Assembly: GCA_947627355.1 (NCBI GenBank)
Contig: CANQVX010000008.1
Location: forward strand, 17,312 to 81,311
Length of the DNA stretch: 64,000 bases
Direction of reading: 5' to 3'
Origin: an uncultured Bacilli bacterium
GTDB lineage: Bacteria > Bacillota_I > Bacilli_A > RFN20 > CAG-631
The position numbers and the translations under genes are program-made. Under the pieces are notes generated by a model, which saw nothing but the letters and a program-made list of their open reading frames with translations, ran no database searches and was not told the DNA's origin. Every line of letters begins with the position of its first letter. Position 1 is the stretch's first letter. Positions 18,740 to 32,467 of this stretch are shown one piece after another.

Positions 18740-21163
18740 CTAGAACCAGAATGAATTATTATTAATTTGAATGTTTTCTGTTTTAATTGGCCCTCTATTG
18801 TGGCCATTTTTATATTTATAATATAGTTTCATAGTATAGTTACCATTTGAAATCATATAAATATCATTAATTTCATCTTTTAATTCTACTTCCATTGTTT
18901 CATTTTTTTCATTTATTAGTTCACATATCAAAGTTAACTTGCCATAAATTTTTTCATAATCAAATATTTTTTTGTATTCAACATTATTGATTGTATTATT
19001 TTTGGGTAATAAAATCGTTAATTTGTCGGTCGAAACATAATAATCATAGTTTGGTTCTTTATCAATTATAGGTTCACAAATATAATTTATAGGAATAGCA
19101 TTTCTTTTAAAATTAGCTTCTACAATATAATCTTTATTAATTGAATTAGTTGCTAGTAAATATGGATTTGATCCTTTTACTATCGATACTGTTACAATGT
19201 TATCAGGTCTAGGATATGTTTGATTTTTAATAGCTGCTATGTCCATTATTCTTCGAAAGAAATTTTTAACAATATTTGCATCATTACTACTTGGAACAAA
19301 ATAAGTTGGTTCATCCTTTTTAGTATTATCAAAGCCTGTCCAAACAGCAATACTAATATTTTTACAATAACCGGCCAGCCATCTATCCTTATAAGAATTA
19401 CTAGGATAGTTGTATTCTTTTATTATATTGCTATCAAAACTAGAAGTTCCCGTTTTTGCCGACACATTTACATCATCTGGTTTGATTACATTAATGTTCC
19501 AGAAATTCTTTTTCATCACACTTTCTAGAACATTATTTAATAAATAACATGAATCAGCACCCAATATTCGTTTTCTATAATTATCAAAAATAATTTCTTG
19601 ATTATTTTCTAGCAGTACTATCTTTTTAACCGCTAAAGGTGTTTGATAAATTCCTTGATTTGCTATCATTGCATAACTAGCGGCTAGATTAGTTGGTGAA
19701 ACACCATAACTAAATGCTCCTAATGCATATGAATATGATAGATTTTCTTTTTTAACATCAAGTAGATTGATATCTTCTAAGTATTTAGCAATACCATTCA
19801 TACCTATTTTATTTGCAACTTCTTGCATTGTTTTTACAGCAACGGTGTTTCTAGAATAGCCAATTGCTTCATCAATTAATAATTCACCCATATGAAGATA
19901 ATCAACATTATGGACTTCTTTTGTTGTATTAGGATAATAAGTTTTATCGTCAACTAGACAATGCTTATCACTCCAATTTAAATATTGATAGGCTAGAGCA
20001 TAGGATAGTATTGGTTTTATAGTTGATGCTGGTTGTTTTACCATATCATAAGCTCGGTTAAACAAACGTTTACCATTGTAATTTCTTCCGCCAAAAACGG
20101 CAATAATTGAACCATTGTCGTTATTTATAATGCTTGCTGCCATTTGCTGTAAATCATTATCAAAATGAATATAACTAGACTTATTTTGTTGCATTAAATC
20201 TATTTCGGATTGTAAGGTTGTATCAAGATAAGTATAGATTTCCATGGGAGTAGTATATGGATCATAGCCGCTATATTCTTTCACTTGTTCATAAACGACA
20301 TCAAGATAGGCTTGAAATGGATATGATTTTTCATCATCACTTGTTTTATGATAAAGCATTTTATCAATTGGCAAATTTTTAGCCATAGTTGCTTGATAAT
20401 TAGAAATATAATGATGTTTAACCATTAAATCTAAGACTTCATTTCGTCTATTAGTGGCTTCAATTGGATTTTTAAAAGGATTATAAAACGATGGAAGATT
20501 AATAATTCCGGCAAGTAATGCTGCTTCAGGTAGTGTTACACTTGAAATTTTTTTATTAAAATATTTAAGACACGCCACATTAATTCCGGGATTTATTCCA
20601 TCAAAACAAATATAATTAACATAAAATTCGATGATATCTTTTTTAGAATATAATTTTTCAATTTTAGTTGCTAAATAAGCTTCTTCAATTTTTCTTTTAA
20701 TGGTTTTATTTGAATTAAGCATTGTATTTTTAACTAATTGTTGAGTTAAAGTAGAAGCCCCTTGTTTAAATGATGATGCAGTGATGTTAGTATAAATTGC
20801 ATCTAGTAATCTTGGTATATCAATACCATTATGCATGAAAAATCTAACATCTTCTGTACTTACTAAAGCATTGATAAAAATGTCGGGTAAATCGCTATAA
20901 TTTACCCAATCAGTGCTTTCTTTATCAAGTGTTTCGACTACTTCATTTTGACTATCATAAACTTTTGATACAAGCTTTGTATCAAGTGGTTTAAAACTAG
21001 GCTTTTTAACATTTTTTAATAAATTAAAGGTATAAAAAACTCCTATGGTTGTTAAGCATAGGAAGATAATTGCAAATAAATCGGTGAAACTAAGTAAGAT
21101 TGATTTGAATTTACTTTTACTTGTTTTCAAAGTATGCAGTTTTAACGGCTTTGATATAGTCAA
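18740..21163 (-). CDS. ponA: Class A penicillin-binding protein (PBP1A type)
   Basis: Transglycosylase STEDVRFFMHNGID...QGASTLTQQLVKN; transpeptidase QPASTIKP and KTGTS. Confidence 0.92.
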   Translation of the reverse strand: MTISKPLKLHTLKTSKSKFKSILLSFTDLFAIIFLCLTTIGVFYTFNLLKNVKKPSFKPLDTKLVSKVYDSQNEVVETLDKESTDWVNYSDLPDIFINALVSTEDVRFFMHNGIDIPRLLDAIYTNITASSFKQGASTLTQQLVKNTMLNSNKTIKRKIEEAYLATKIEKLYSKKDIIEFYVNYICFDGINPGINVACLKYFNKKISSVTLPEAALLAGIINLPSFYNPFKNPIEATNRRNEVLDLMVKHHYISNYQATMAKNLPIDKMLYHKTSDDEKSYPFQAYLDVVYEQVKEYSGYDPYTTPMEIYTYLDTTLQSEIDLMQQNKSSYIHFDNDLQQMAASIINNDNGSIIAVFGGRNYNGKRLFNRAYDMVKQPASTIKPILSYALAYQYLNWSDKHCLVDDKTYYPNTTKEVHNVDYLHMGELLIDEAIGYSRNTVAVKTMQEVANKIGMNGIAKYLEDINLLDVKKENLSYSYALGAFSYGVSPTNLAASYAMIANQGIYQTPLAVKKIVLLENNQEIIFDNYRKRILGADSCYLLNNVLESVMKKNFWNINVIKPDDVNVSAKTGTSSFDSNIIKEYNYPSNSYKDRWLAGYCKNISIAVWTGFDNTKKDEPTYFVPSSNDANIVKNFFRRIMDIAAIKNQTYPRPDNIVTVSIVKGSNPYLLATNSINKDYIVEANFKRNAIPINYICEPIIDKEPNYDYYVSTDKLTILLPKNNTINNVEYKKIFDYEKIYGKLTLICELINEKNETMEVELKDEINDIYMISNGNYTMKLYYKYKNGHNRGPIKTENIQINNNSFWF

Positions 21164-21686
21164 GCAAGATATTAAATCCAGGTTTTACTAAAACACCATT
21201 TTCTTTTAAATCTTTAAGTGGAATATGCTTTTGATTTAAACTAACAGCCTTGAGTATATAATTGCCATCTAATAAATAGATTTCTTCAAATGCTTTAAGG
21301 TAGATTAAAACAAAGGAATAACCTTCATGTTTAATTACAAGTTCAATTGATTTCAATTGGTGACTAGCAATATTACTTAAAGGGAATCCGGTTTTTGAAG
21401 AAGTTTCTTTTGCTTCAAAATCGAGATAATGTCCTTGAAATACGCCCACATAATCTAAGGTTGAAGGGCTTAAAAAGACAGCATCTGTAATTTTATAATG
21501 CTCTTCAGTTTTAATAACTTTAATAGGGGTAGGTCTTTTATTTATAAATGCAATGTCATGCACACGATAGTAATCGTTAGCTTGATTTATCATTTCTTCT
21601 AAGGCCATTCCTTTGTTAGCTAAGTTATTAACTTTTCTATTTAGATTTGCTTTTTTTTTGGTTGGGTAGTTAATCAAGGTTCTCAC
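21117..21686 (-). CDS. recU: Holliday junction resolvase RecU
   Basis: INKRPTPIKVIK...VDFxG-like YVGVFQGHYLDFEAKET...FPLSNIASHQ; ponA neighbour. Confidence 0.9.
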   Translation of the reverse strand: MRTLINYPTKKKANLNRKVNNLANKGMALEEMINQANDYYRVHDIAFINKRPTPIKVIKTEEHYKITDAVFLSPSTLDYVGVFQGHYLDFEAKETSSKTGFPLSNIASHQLKSIELVIKHEGYSFVLIYLKAFEEIYLLDGNYILKAVSLNQKHIPLKDLKENGVLVKPGFNILLDYIKAVKTAYFENK

Positions 21687-21812
21687 CTACTTATTTCACC
21701 ACTAGTATTTTGTAACCAAATAAAACAAAATATTCGTGGTTAACTTAATTATATACTTTTTTTTACCGGTAAAAAATGGTAAAATAAATTTGTTTCAAGG
21801 GGGGATTTTAAA

Positions 21813-22169
21813 ATGAAAGAAAAATTATCAGTTCAAATCCTTAAAAAAGACTTCAAAATTAGTCCTCAAGGCTGGGATGTAAGAGAAGTTGATAGTTACT
21901 TAGATGAAATAGTATCTCAAGTAAAAGAATTAGAAAATCAAATCGGTATCCTTGAAACTGAAAAAAGAAGACTTGAAAACGTTAATAAAGGTTTAGAATT
22001 AAAAAACGAAGAATTAAAAGCTGAAAATAGCAAAATAAAATCCAAAACTTCAGTTAGTTATGATCCCGACAAATATAGCAACTTTGAAATTGTTCGCCGG
22101 ATTGCTAAACTTGAAACGGCAGTTAATGATGTAAAACAAGTTGTTGATGAAATTAAAAACAAATCTTAG
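21813..22169 (+). CDS. gpsB: Cell division protein GpsB
   Basis: LKKDFKISPQGWDVREVDSYLDEI coiled coil; KYSNFEIVRRIAKLE; upstream of rnpB. Confidence 0.88.
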   Translation: MKEKLSVQILKKDFKISPQGWDVREVDSYLDEIVSQVKELENQIGILETEKRRLENVNKGLELKNEELKAENSKIKSKTSVSYDPDKYSNFEIVRRIAKLETAVNDVKQVVDEIKNKS

Positions 22170-22503
22170 ATAGTCGCTATAGATTCTATAGAGGAAAGTC
22201 CATGCTTGCATAAGCTGTGATGCTTATAGTGATTGTGCCAAAGGAAAAAATAACTTTGGGCTGGTAATCCCAGACGGCTAGCGATGCCTAAGTGAAAATA
22301 TGGCTATGCTTCTAACGTGCCACAGAAACGAGTTTATTGGAAACGATAAAATGAAACGCGGTAAACCCCTCAAGCAAGAAACTCAAATTTGGTAGAGGAA
22401 CCTTAAGGCAAGAATAAGAATTGCTAAAAGGATGCAAGAAATTGCATAGATAAATGACTATCACTACGAAAGTAGAACAGAACATGGCTTATAAAGATTT
22501 GTT
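22158..22503 (+). ncRNA. rnpB: RNase P RNA (B-type)
   Basis: gaggaaagtccatgc, gtgccacagaaacga, gaaacgcggtaaacccctc, gaacatggctta; P1 pairing aacaaatctt (22158-22167) with aagatttgtt (22494-22503). Confidence 0.9.
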
Positions 22504-22507
22504 GTTT

Positions 22508-22535
22508 AAAAGTTATCATATGATAACTTTTTTTG
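22508..22535 (+). terminator. Intrinsic terminator of rnpB
   Basis: aaaagttatcatatgataactttt palindrome plus T-run. Confidence 0.85.
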
Positions 22536-22590
22536 TACAAAAAATATTAGATATGTTATAATTACTTGCGGATAAAGGATGAGGTGTTTT

Positions 22591-23283
22591 ATGAAATTTA
22601 AAGATATGAATACGCCAAATAAATTAACAACCATTCGAATGATTTGTGTTCCTGTAGTGATTGTTTTATTTATTTTATATGCTTTGCATTTAAGCCTAGA
22701 TATTCCATGTGATTATGCTTTTATTTCTTATAAAGCTGGAAGTCTTACAATTACCCAATTATTGATTTTTATTTTATTTGTAGGTGCTTCAATTACCGAT
22801 TTTATCGACGGAAATCTAGCAAGAAAAAATAATATTGTAACTGATTATGGAAAAATCATGGATCCACTTGCTGATAAACTATTAGTTAATTCATCACTAG
22901 TATGTCTTGCAGTTTTTGGTTTTTGTTTTCCATATGTAATTCCTAACGCTGATAAAGTTTGGATGTTAAAAACAATGTCTGTTTTAAGAGTTGTTTTGCT
23001 ATTTATCATCGTTTTAGTTATTTTTAGAGATTTCTTTGTTGATTCTTTAAGAATGCAATCAGTTAAAAATGGTGTTGTAGTACCAGCCTCTAAATGGGGA
23101 AAATTTAAAACTGCTACTTTAATGCCTGGCATTGCCTTTTTAATTCTTGGCTCACTTCATTTTGTTTTATTTATTCTAGGTGCTGTGTTATTAATTCTTG
23201 GAGGCATTTTTGCTTGTATTAGTGGTGTTCAATACTACCTTTCAATCATGCCAACACTAGATAATCATGGGGATAACAAATAA
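22591..23283 (+). CDS. pgsA: CDP-diacylglycerol-glycerol-3-phosphate 3-phosphatidyltransferase
   Basis: TPNKLTTIRM; CDP-alcohol phosphotransferase motif TDFIDGNLARKNNIVTDYGKIMDPLADK. Confidence 0.92.
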   Translation: MKFKDMNTPNKLTTIRMICVPVVIVLFILYALHLSLDIPCDYAFISYKAGSLTITQLLIFILFVGASITDFIDGNLARKNNIVTDYGKIMDPLADKLLVNSSLVCLAVFGFCFPYVIPNADKVWMLKTMSVLRVVLLFIIVLVIFRDFFVDSLRMQSVKNGVVVPASKWGKFKTATLMPGIAFLILGSLHFVLFILGAVLLILGGIFACISGVQYYLSIMPTLDNHGDNK

Positions 23284-23284
23284 A

Positions 23285-23737
23285 ATGGAAGAATTAGTTA
23301 AAAAACTAAAAGAAGCAAATCTTACAATTTCGTGTTGTGAAAGTTTAACTGGTGGTTTATTTGCTTCAAGTATTGTAAATGTTCCTGGTGCTAGTAATGT
23401 TTTTGTCGGTGGTTATGTCACATATCAAAATAAAGCTAAAGAAAACATTTTACAAGGGAAAGAAGTATTAGATAAGTTTGGTGCAATTTCTGATGAAATG
23501 GCTTGTCTAATGGCTTTAAAAGCAAAAAATGATTTTCAAAGTGATATAGTTGTATCTTTTACTGGTAATGCTGGCCCAAATGCTGATGAAGGTAAAGAAG
23601 TAGGACTTGTTTATTCGTGTATTATCATTAAAGATAAGATTTATCATTTTAAAAATATTTATAAAGGAAATCGCACTGAAATCCGCTTAAATTGTATAGA
23701 AGATGCAAAAAATAGAATTTTAAAAAATTTAAAATAG
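23285..23737 (+). CDS. cinA: CinA C-terminal family / nicotinamide-nucleotide amidohydrolase
   Basis: TISCCESLTGGLFASSIVNVPGASNVFVGGYVTY; between pgsA and recA. Confidence 0.88.
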   Translation: MEELVKKLKEANLTISCCESLTGGLFASSIVNVPGASNVFVGGYVTYQNKAKENILQGKEVLDKFGAISDEMACLMALKAKNDFQSDIVVSFTGNAGPNADEGKEVGLVYSCIIIKDKIYHFKNIYKGNRTEIRLNCIEDAKNRILKNLK

Positions 23738-23788
23738 GTCATTTTTAAAAAATACATCTATAATAATAATTGAGGGAGAAAAAACGAT

Positions 23789-24802
23789 ATGGCAGAAAAA
23801 AAAGAAATTAAAATGAATTTAGAAGAGACGTTAAAACAAATTATTAAAACTTATGGTGAAGGTGCCGTAATGAAACTAGGTGATCGTTCTAATGTTAATG
23901 TAGATGTTATTCCATCTGGTTCAATTTCTTTGGATTATATTCTAGGAGTAGGCGGCTATCCAAAGGGCAGAGTTATTGAAATTTATGGTCCTGAATCAAG
24001 TGGTAAAACAACTTTTGCTTTACATGCAATTGCTGAGGTGCAAAAGCAAGGTGGGAAAGCGGCATTTATCGATGCTGAACACGCAATAGATCCACTATAT
24101 GCTCAAAATTTAGGTGTAGATATTGATGAATTAATTCTATCTCAACCTGATTCTGGTGAACAAGCACTTGAAATCACTGAATTACTTACAAAAAGTGATG
24201 CAATTGATTTAATTGTTGTTGACTCAGTTGCGGCACTAGTTCCTCAAGCTGAATTAAATGGCGAAATGGGCGATGCTCAAGTTGGTTTACAAGCAAGATT
24301 AATGTCAAAAGCATTAAGAAAACTAACAGCAGTATTAAACAAGAGAAATTGTACTATTATTTTCATCAACCAACTTCGTGAAAAAGTAGGTATCATGTTT
24401 GGAAATCCTGAAACAACTCCAGGTGGCAGAGCATTAAAATTCTATGCTTCAGTTCGTCTAGAAGTTCGTAAAGGTACAGTTATTAAAAATGGTGATGACA
24501 TTCAAGGAAATGAAGTTAATTTGAAAGTCGTTAAGAACAAAGTTGCACCTCCATTTAAGACAACAACAGTTGAAATTTTATATGGAAAAGGTATCAACAA
24601 AGATGCTGAATTACTCGATTTAGCCGTCAAATTTGAAATCATTGGCAAATCTGGTGCTTGGTTTGAATATCAAGGTGAAAAGATTGGCCAAGGAAAAGAT
24701 AAAACAATCAAATTCTTAACTGAAAATGAAGCGGTTAAAAACGAAATTTATGAAAAAGTAGTAAATGCAATTAAAACCGGTCAAACCGGTAAAAAAGACT
24801 AA
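23789..24802 (+). CDS. recA: Recombinase RecA
   Basis: [55 protein letters not shown]. Confidence 0.99.
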   Translation: MAEKKEIKMNLEETLKQIIKTYGEGAVMKLGDRSNVNVDVIPSGSISLDYILGVGGYPKGRVIEIYGPESSGKTTFALHAIAEVQKQGGKAAFIDAEHAIDPLYAQNLGVDIDELILSQPDSGEQALEITELLTKSDAIDLIVVDSVAALVPQAELNGEMGDAQVGLQARLMSKALRKLTAVLNKRNCTIIFINQLREKVGIMFGNPETTPGGRALKFYASVRLEVRKGTVIKNGDDIQGNEVNLKVVKNKVAPPFKTTTVEILYGKGINKDAELLDLAVKFEIIGKSGAWFEYQGEKIGQGKDKTIKFLTENEAVKNEIYEKVVNAIKTGQTGKKD

Positions 24803-24816
24803 GTTTAGAAAATTTA

Positions 24817-24843
24817 AGCCAACCCTGTGTTGGCTATTTTTTT
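24817..24843 (+). terminator. Intrinsic terminator of recA
   Basis: agccaac-cctgt-gttggct plus T-run. Confidence 0.85.
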
Positions 24844-24997
24844 CGGTCAAATCGAGAAAAATTAGAAGAAATCACTAAAAGTAACCTAAAATTATAAGTT
24901 AAAAAAATAGTTTGCTATTTTTGCTATATTAATATAAAATATTAATGGTATTGATAAATATACCAAATCTAATTAATAATAAACAGGAGGAATAAGT

Positions 24998-26569
24998 ATG
25001 CTTAGTTTAAAACCAAGTGGTATCGTACTTATTTGTCTTGCTGTTGGTGTTTTAGCTTTAATTTTAGGCGGTTTAGTTGTTCGTTTAGTGCCATTTTTTG
25101 GATATAAGAATGCTAAAAAGAAAATTGATTTATCTTTAAAAGATGCTGAAATAAAAGCAAATCAAGTTATTAAATCTGCTCAACTAGAAGGTAGAGCGGC
25201 AGCTTTAGAATTACAAAAACAAGCTGATAAGGAAATAAAAGAAAGAAAAGATCAAGTACTAGAATTAGAAAAAGCAATAATCTCTCGTGAACAAGCCATT
25301 GATGTTCGTGATTTAATGGTTAAAAAAAGAGAAGAACAATTAGAAAATGAAAACCAACAACTTGATAAAAAAGCACAAGATTTAGTAAAACAAAAAGATG
25401 AACTTGATGCTAAAATTAATTCTATTATTACAGAGCTTGAAAAAGTAGCTGGAATGACTTCTGCTGAAGCCAAAAAAGAATTATTTGACCGAGTTCAAGA
25501 AAAATCAGCCCATGAAGTGGCTGCTTATTTAAAAGAAAGAGAAGAACAAGCTAAAGAAGAAGCAGATGATGCTGCTCGTGATATTTTAGCTTTAACGATT
25601 GAAAGATTCAGTCAAGAAGTTGCTTCTGAAAGAACAATTTCAGTTGTTGCTTTACCAAACGACGAAATGAAAGGTCGTATCATTGGTCGTGAAGGTAGAA
25701 ACATTAGAACTATTGAACAATTAACTGGTGTTGATTTAATTATTGATGATACTCCAGAAGTTATTACTGTTTCTTGCTTCAATCCAATTAGAAGAGAAAT
25801 CGCAAAACGATCATTAGAAGCTTTAATCAAAGATGGTAGAATTCAACCTGGAAGAATTGAAGAATTAGTTGAAAAAGCAACTCAAGAAGTTAAAGAATCA
25901 ATCCGTAAAGCCGGGGAAGAAGCTTTATTTAAATTAAACTTACCAAGAATGAACAAAGATTTGGTTGAAATGATTGGTAGACTTAAATACCGTACAAGTT
26001 ATGGTCAAAATGCTTTGGCTCATTCAATTGAAGTTGCTCATTTAGCTGGTATTATGGCAGCTGAAATTGGTGCTGACCAACAACTTGCTAAAAGAGCTGG
26101 TTTACTTCATGATTTAGGAAAAGCAATTGATTATGAAGTAGAAGGCAGCCACGTTGAATTAGGTGCTCGTTATGCTAAAAAATATGGTGAAAACGAAGTT
26201 GTTATTAATGCTATCGAAGCTCACCATGGTGAAAAACCAGCAACTACAATTATTGCTAATTTAGTAATTGCTGCTGATACTTTAAGCGCAGCACGTCCTG
26301 GAGCTAGAAGTGAAACCTTAGACACATACGTTAAACGTATCGAACAACTTGAAAATATTTCTAAAGAATTCGAAGGCGTAAATCAAGCTTATGCAATTCA
26401 ATCTGGTCGTGAAATTAGAGTAATGGTTGTACCTGAAAAAGTTGATGATGTGCAAGCATATAACATTGCTCGTCAAATCAAAGATAAGATTGAAAATGAA
26501 TTAGTTTATCCTGGTCAAATTAAAGTCACAGTTATTAGAGAAACTAGGGTGAGTGAAATTGCTAAATAA
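24998..26569 (+). CDS. rny: Ribonuclease Y
   Basis: N-terminal TM, coiled coil, KH domain [31 protein letters not shown] domain [10 protein letters not shown]. Confidence 0.97.
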   Translation: MLSLKPSGIVLICLAVGVLALILGGLVVRLVPFFGYKNAKKKIDLSLKDAEIKANQVIKSAQLEGRAAALELQKQADKEIKERKDQVLELEKAIISREQAIDVRDLMVKKREEQLENENQQLDKKAQDLVKQKDELDAKINSIITELEKVAGMTSAEAKKELFDRVQEKSAHEVAAYLKEREEQAKEEADDAARDILALTIERFSQEVASERTISVVALPNDEMKGRIIGREGRNIRTIEQLTGVDLIIDDTPEVITVSCFNPIRREIAKRSLEALIKDGRIQPGRIEELVEKATQEVKESIRKAGEEALFKLNLPRMNKDLVEMIGRLKYRTSYGQNALAHSIEVAHLAGIMAAEIGADQQLAKRAGLLHDLGKAIDYEVEGSHVELGARYAKKYGENEVVINAIEAHHGEKPATTIIANLVIAADTLSAARPGARSETLDTYVKRIEQLENISKEFEGVNQAYAIQSGREIRVMVVPEKVDDVQAYNIARQIKDKIENELVYPGQIKVTVIRETRVSEIAK

Positions 26570-27359
26570 TCCTAATCTTACAGTTTTAGTATTAGGTGAT
26601 ATTGTGGGCAGAATCGGCAGGAATGCGGTTATCCGCAACTGCCGTTTTTTAAAAGAAAAATATCACGCTGATTTATTAATTGTTAATGGGGAAAATGCCA
26701 CCCATGGCAATGGCTTGATTTATAAACAATACTTAGATTTAGTTAATGCTGGTGTTGATTGTATTACTATGGGTAATCATATCTATGGTAAAAAAGAAAT
26801 TCTTGAATATGCAAAAGATGCTAATAGACTAGTAGTTCCTGCTAATCTTGAAAATCTAGAAGATGAATTAAAAAACAATGTTTCTTTCGAACAAATTGTT
26901 AATAATGTTAGAGTAAAAGTTATCAATTTACTTGGCATTGCTAACATAAATTTAGCGGTCAAATCACCATTTATTGCATTTAAAGAAATTTATGAAGCAG
27001 ATCCAGAGCCAATTTATATTGTTGATTATCACGCTGAATTAACAGCTGAAAAGAATTCGTTTGGCTATGAACTTGATGGCCGTGCTTCTTTAATGTTTGG
27101 CACTCATACTCATGTTCAAACTGCTGATGAAAGAATTATGCCTGAAGGTATGGCTTACATTAGTGATGTTGGTATGTGTGGAGTTAGAGAAAGCGTTATT
27201 GGTTTTGATTATCAAGAAGTTAAAAAAGTTATGTGGGAAGGTGGGAGTTATTCAGTTGCCATGAAAGGCAAGGGTATGTTAAATGGTTTAGTAGTAACTA
27301 TTGATACTACAACTAAAAAAGCAACTTCCATTGAAAGAATTAATATTGATGTAGAATAA
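26553..27359 (+). CDS. ymdB: YmdB-family metallophosphoesterase
   Basis: [14 protein letters not shown]...[11 protein letters not shown]; downstream of rny. Confidence 0.92.
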   Translation: MKLLNNPNLTVLVLGDIVGRIGRNAVIRNCRFLKEKYHADLLIVNGENATHGNGLIYKQYLDLVNAGVDCITMGNHIYGKKEILEYAKDANRLVVPANLENLEDELKNNVSFEQIVNNVRVKVINLLGIANINLAVKSPFIAFKEIYEADPEPIYIVDYHAELTAEKNSFGYELDGRASLMFGTHTHVQTADERIMPEGMAYISDVGMCGVRESVIGFDYQEVKKVMWEGGSYSVAMKGKGMLNGLVVTIDTTTKKATSIERINIDVE

Positions 27360-27408
27360 TTCTAGTTTTCCTTTCATATGATTTAGTAGAAAATATGGAG
27401 GAAAAAAC

Positions 27409-27687
27409 ATGATAGAGTTATTAAAAGTATCGACAAAATCAAATCCTAATGCTGTTGCAGGTGCTATTGCAAACATCTTAAAAGTTCAAAAGAAAGTTGA
27501 GGCTCAAGCAATTGGTGCTGGTTCAATTAATCAAATTGTAAAAGCAATTGCAATTGCTAGAGGATTTCTAGTTTTAAGTGGGGATGATTTGGTATGTGTT
27601 CCCGTGTTTGCTGAAGTAGAAATTGAAAACCAATTAAAGACAGCAATTAAGTTTATTATCACGCTTACTAAGAAGGATGTTTTCTAA
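27409..27687 (+). CDS. spoVS: Stage V sporulation protein S
   Basis: LLKVSTKSNPNAVAGAIANI...QAIGAGSINQIVKAIAIARGF. Confidence 0.95.
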   Translation: MIELLKVSTKSNPNAVAGAIANILKVQKKVEAQAIGAGSINQIVKAIAIARGFLVLSGDDLVCVPVFAEVEIENQLKTAIKFIITLTKKDVF

Positions 27688-27778
27688 AAAAAGACATTCT
27701 TTTTTTCTTTTTTCAGGTCATTTTTTAAAATGGCAACTATAATAATACTGAGGGCACTTTTTGGCCACAAAAAAGGTG

Positions 27779-27807
27779 TTTACATTAAAATGTAAATTTG
27801 CTATAAT
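27779..27807 (+). promoter_or_regulatory. rpsF-ssb-rpsR promoter TTTACA-17-TATAAT with overlapping inverted repeat
   Basis: tttaca 27779-27784, tataat 27802-27807; IR TTTACAT-taaa-ATGTAAA 27779-27796. Confidence 0.75.
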
Positions 27808-27869
27808 TGCTAACGTCAATTCTCTGCTACATTTGCAGTGTAGCCAAATGACCAAAGGGAGGTGTAAGG

Positions 27870-28163
27870 ATGAGAAAGTATGAAATTATGTACATCCTAA
27901 ACGCTAATTTAGATGAAGAAGCACGTAATCAATTAATGGATAAATTACATGGCTTCCTTACTGCTAACGGTGATAAAATCGTTGAAGTTAACGAAAAAGA
28001 CTGGGGCTTAAGAGATTTAGCGTATGAAATCAATTTCCAATCAAAAGGTTATTATGTAGTATTAACCATTGAAGCAGAAAATGATAAGGGTGTTAAAGAA
28101 TTTGAACGTAATTGTAGAATCGATACTGAAAACGTTCTTCGTCAATTAACCGTTGCTTTATAG
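27870..28163 (+). CDS. rpsF: 30S ribosomal protein S6
   Basis: MRKYEIMYILNANLDEEAR...WGLRDLAYEINFQSKGYYVV. Confidence 0.97.
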   Translation: MRKYEIMYILNANLDEEARNQLMDKLHGFLTANGDKIVEVNEKDWGLRDLAYEINFQSKGYYVVLTIEAENDKGVKEFERNCRIDTENVLRQLTVAL

Positions 28164-28187
28164 CATAGAAAGCTAGGAGGAAAAGTA

Positions 28188-28622
28188 ATGATTAACAGAG
28201 TAGTATTAGTCGGAAGACTAACAAAAGATGTAGATTTAAGAGTTACAACAAGTAACATTCCCGTTTGTTCTTTTACAATTGCAGTCGACAATCGAGTTGC
28301 AAAAAATAGCCAAGATAAAACAGCAAGTTTTATTAACTGTGTTGCTTGGCAAAATACGGCAAAATTGATTTCAGATTATTGCAAGAAAGGTTCACTTATC
28401 GGAGTTGAAGGACGTTTACAAACTAGAAGTTATGATTCTCGTGATGGAAGACAAGTTACCGTTACTGAAGTTGTTTGTGATTCTGTAACTTTCTTAAGTC
28501 CTAAAGATTCAAATTCAGGATCTAATGCTGGATTTTCAATGAATGATGATAGTGTATCTAGCATGGATAAAGAAGACGATGATGATGAATTATCTTATTC
28601 TGAAGAAGATTTGCCTTTTTAA
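28188..28622 (+). CDS. ssb: Single-stranded DNA-binding protein
   Basis: MINRVVLVGRLTKDVDLR...acidic tail DDELSYSEEDLPF. Confidence 0.97.
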   Translation: MINRVVLVGRLTKDVDLRVTTSNIPVCSFTIAVDNRVAKNSQDKTASFINCVAWQNTAKLISDYCKKGSLIGVEGRLQTRSYDSRDGRQVTVTEVVCDSVTFLSPKDSNSGSNAGFSMNDDSVSSMDKEDDDDELSYSEEDLPF

Positions 28623-28644
28623 AAATTAGAAAGGAAAATTAATT

Positions 28645-28869
28645 ATGTATAAAAAACAACAAAAAAGACGTAAAGTTTGTTATTTTACAAAAAACAAAAT
28701 TACTTATATTGACTATAAAGATGTAGAATTATTAAAGAAATTCATCGCTCAAGATGGTAAAATTCTACCTCGTCGTCAAACAGGTACATCTGCACGTTAT
28801 CAAAGACCTTTGGCAGTAGCTATTAAAAGAGCTCGTCAAATGGCTTTATTACCATTCAAAGCAGACTAA
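28645..28869 (+). CDS. rpsR: 30S ribosomal protein S18
   Basis: [19 protein letters not shown]...[32 protein letters not shown]. Confidence 0.97.
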   Translation: MYKKQQKRRKVCYFTKNKITYIDYKDVELLKKFIAQDGKILPRRQTGTSARYQRPLAVAIKRARQMALLPFKAD

Positions 28870-28898
28870 TTTTTATTAAGTTAAGTAATTATTATTTA

Positions 28899-28926
28899 AG
28901 TGGGTATGAATTTATCCACTTTTTTG
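28899..28926 (+). terminator. Intrinsic terminator after rpsR
   Basis: aagtgggta / tatccactt (one G-U) plus T-run. Confidence 0.75.
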
Positions 28927-29197
28927 TTGCTTAAAATCATTAAAACTAACGATAGAAACGATAGTTTTAATAGATTTAACAATGTAAAACATAATGATAT
29001 ACTTAATGAATCTTAATGAATCTAACGACAAATTTTAAGGCAATATTTTTGACTAAATAAATGTTTTCAAAAACTTTTTAAAAAATTGCTATAAATCGCC
29101 TAAGATTTTAGAAATTTTCTTATTATTTTATAATAAGAAAGATTTGAAAATCGATTTCAATAATGGTATAATTATTTCGTGTTAAAGGGGAAGCAAA

Positions 29198-29406
29198 ATG
29201 GAAAAAGTGATGATTACTGGCGATTATATAACCTTAGGTCAATTTTTAAAATTAAAATCCATTATTTCTTATGGTGGCGAAGCAAAGTTTTTCTTAAGTC
29301 AAAACAAGGTTTACGTTAACGATGCTTTAGAAAACCGAAGAGGTAGAAAATTGTATGAAAACGATACAATTAAAGTTTTAAATAAGACCTATCAAATTAC
29401 TAAATA

Positions 29407-29407
<1 letters not shown>
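29198..29407 (+). CDS. yaaA: S4-domain protein YaaA
   Basis: YITLGQFLKLKSIISYGGEAKFFL...VNDALENRRGRKLYENDTI; upstream of recF. Confidence 0.9.

Positions 29408-32466
<3,059 letters not shown>

Positions 32467-32467
<1 letters not shown>

Noticed and set aside
27808-27866. S6:S18 autoregulatory leader motif upstream of rpsF
   Set aside because: A small hairpin (ctaca...tgtag) is present, but I could not confirm the diagnostic CCG bulge, so no feature call was made.
28913-28921. Possible DnaA box (ttatccact) upstream of yaaA-recF-gyrBA
   Set aside because: It is the descending arm of the rpsR terminator hairpin (aagtgggta / tatccactt), differs from TTATCCACA at the last base, and no cluster of further boxes was seen.
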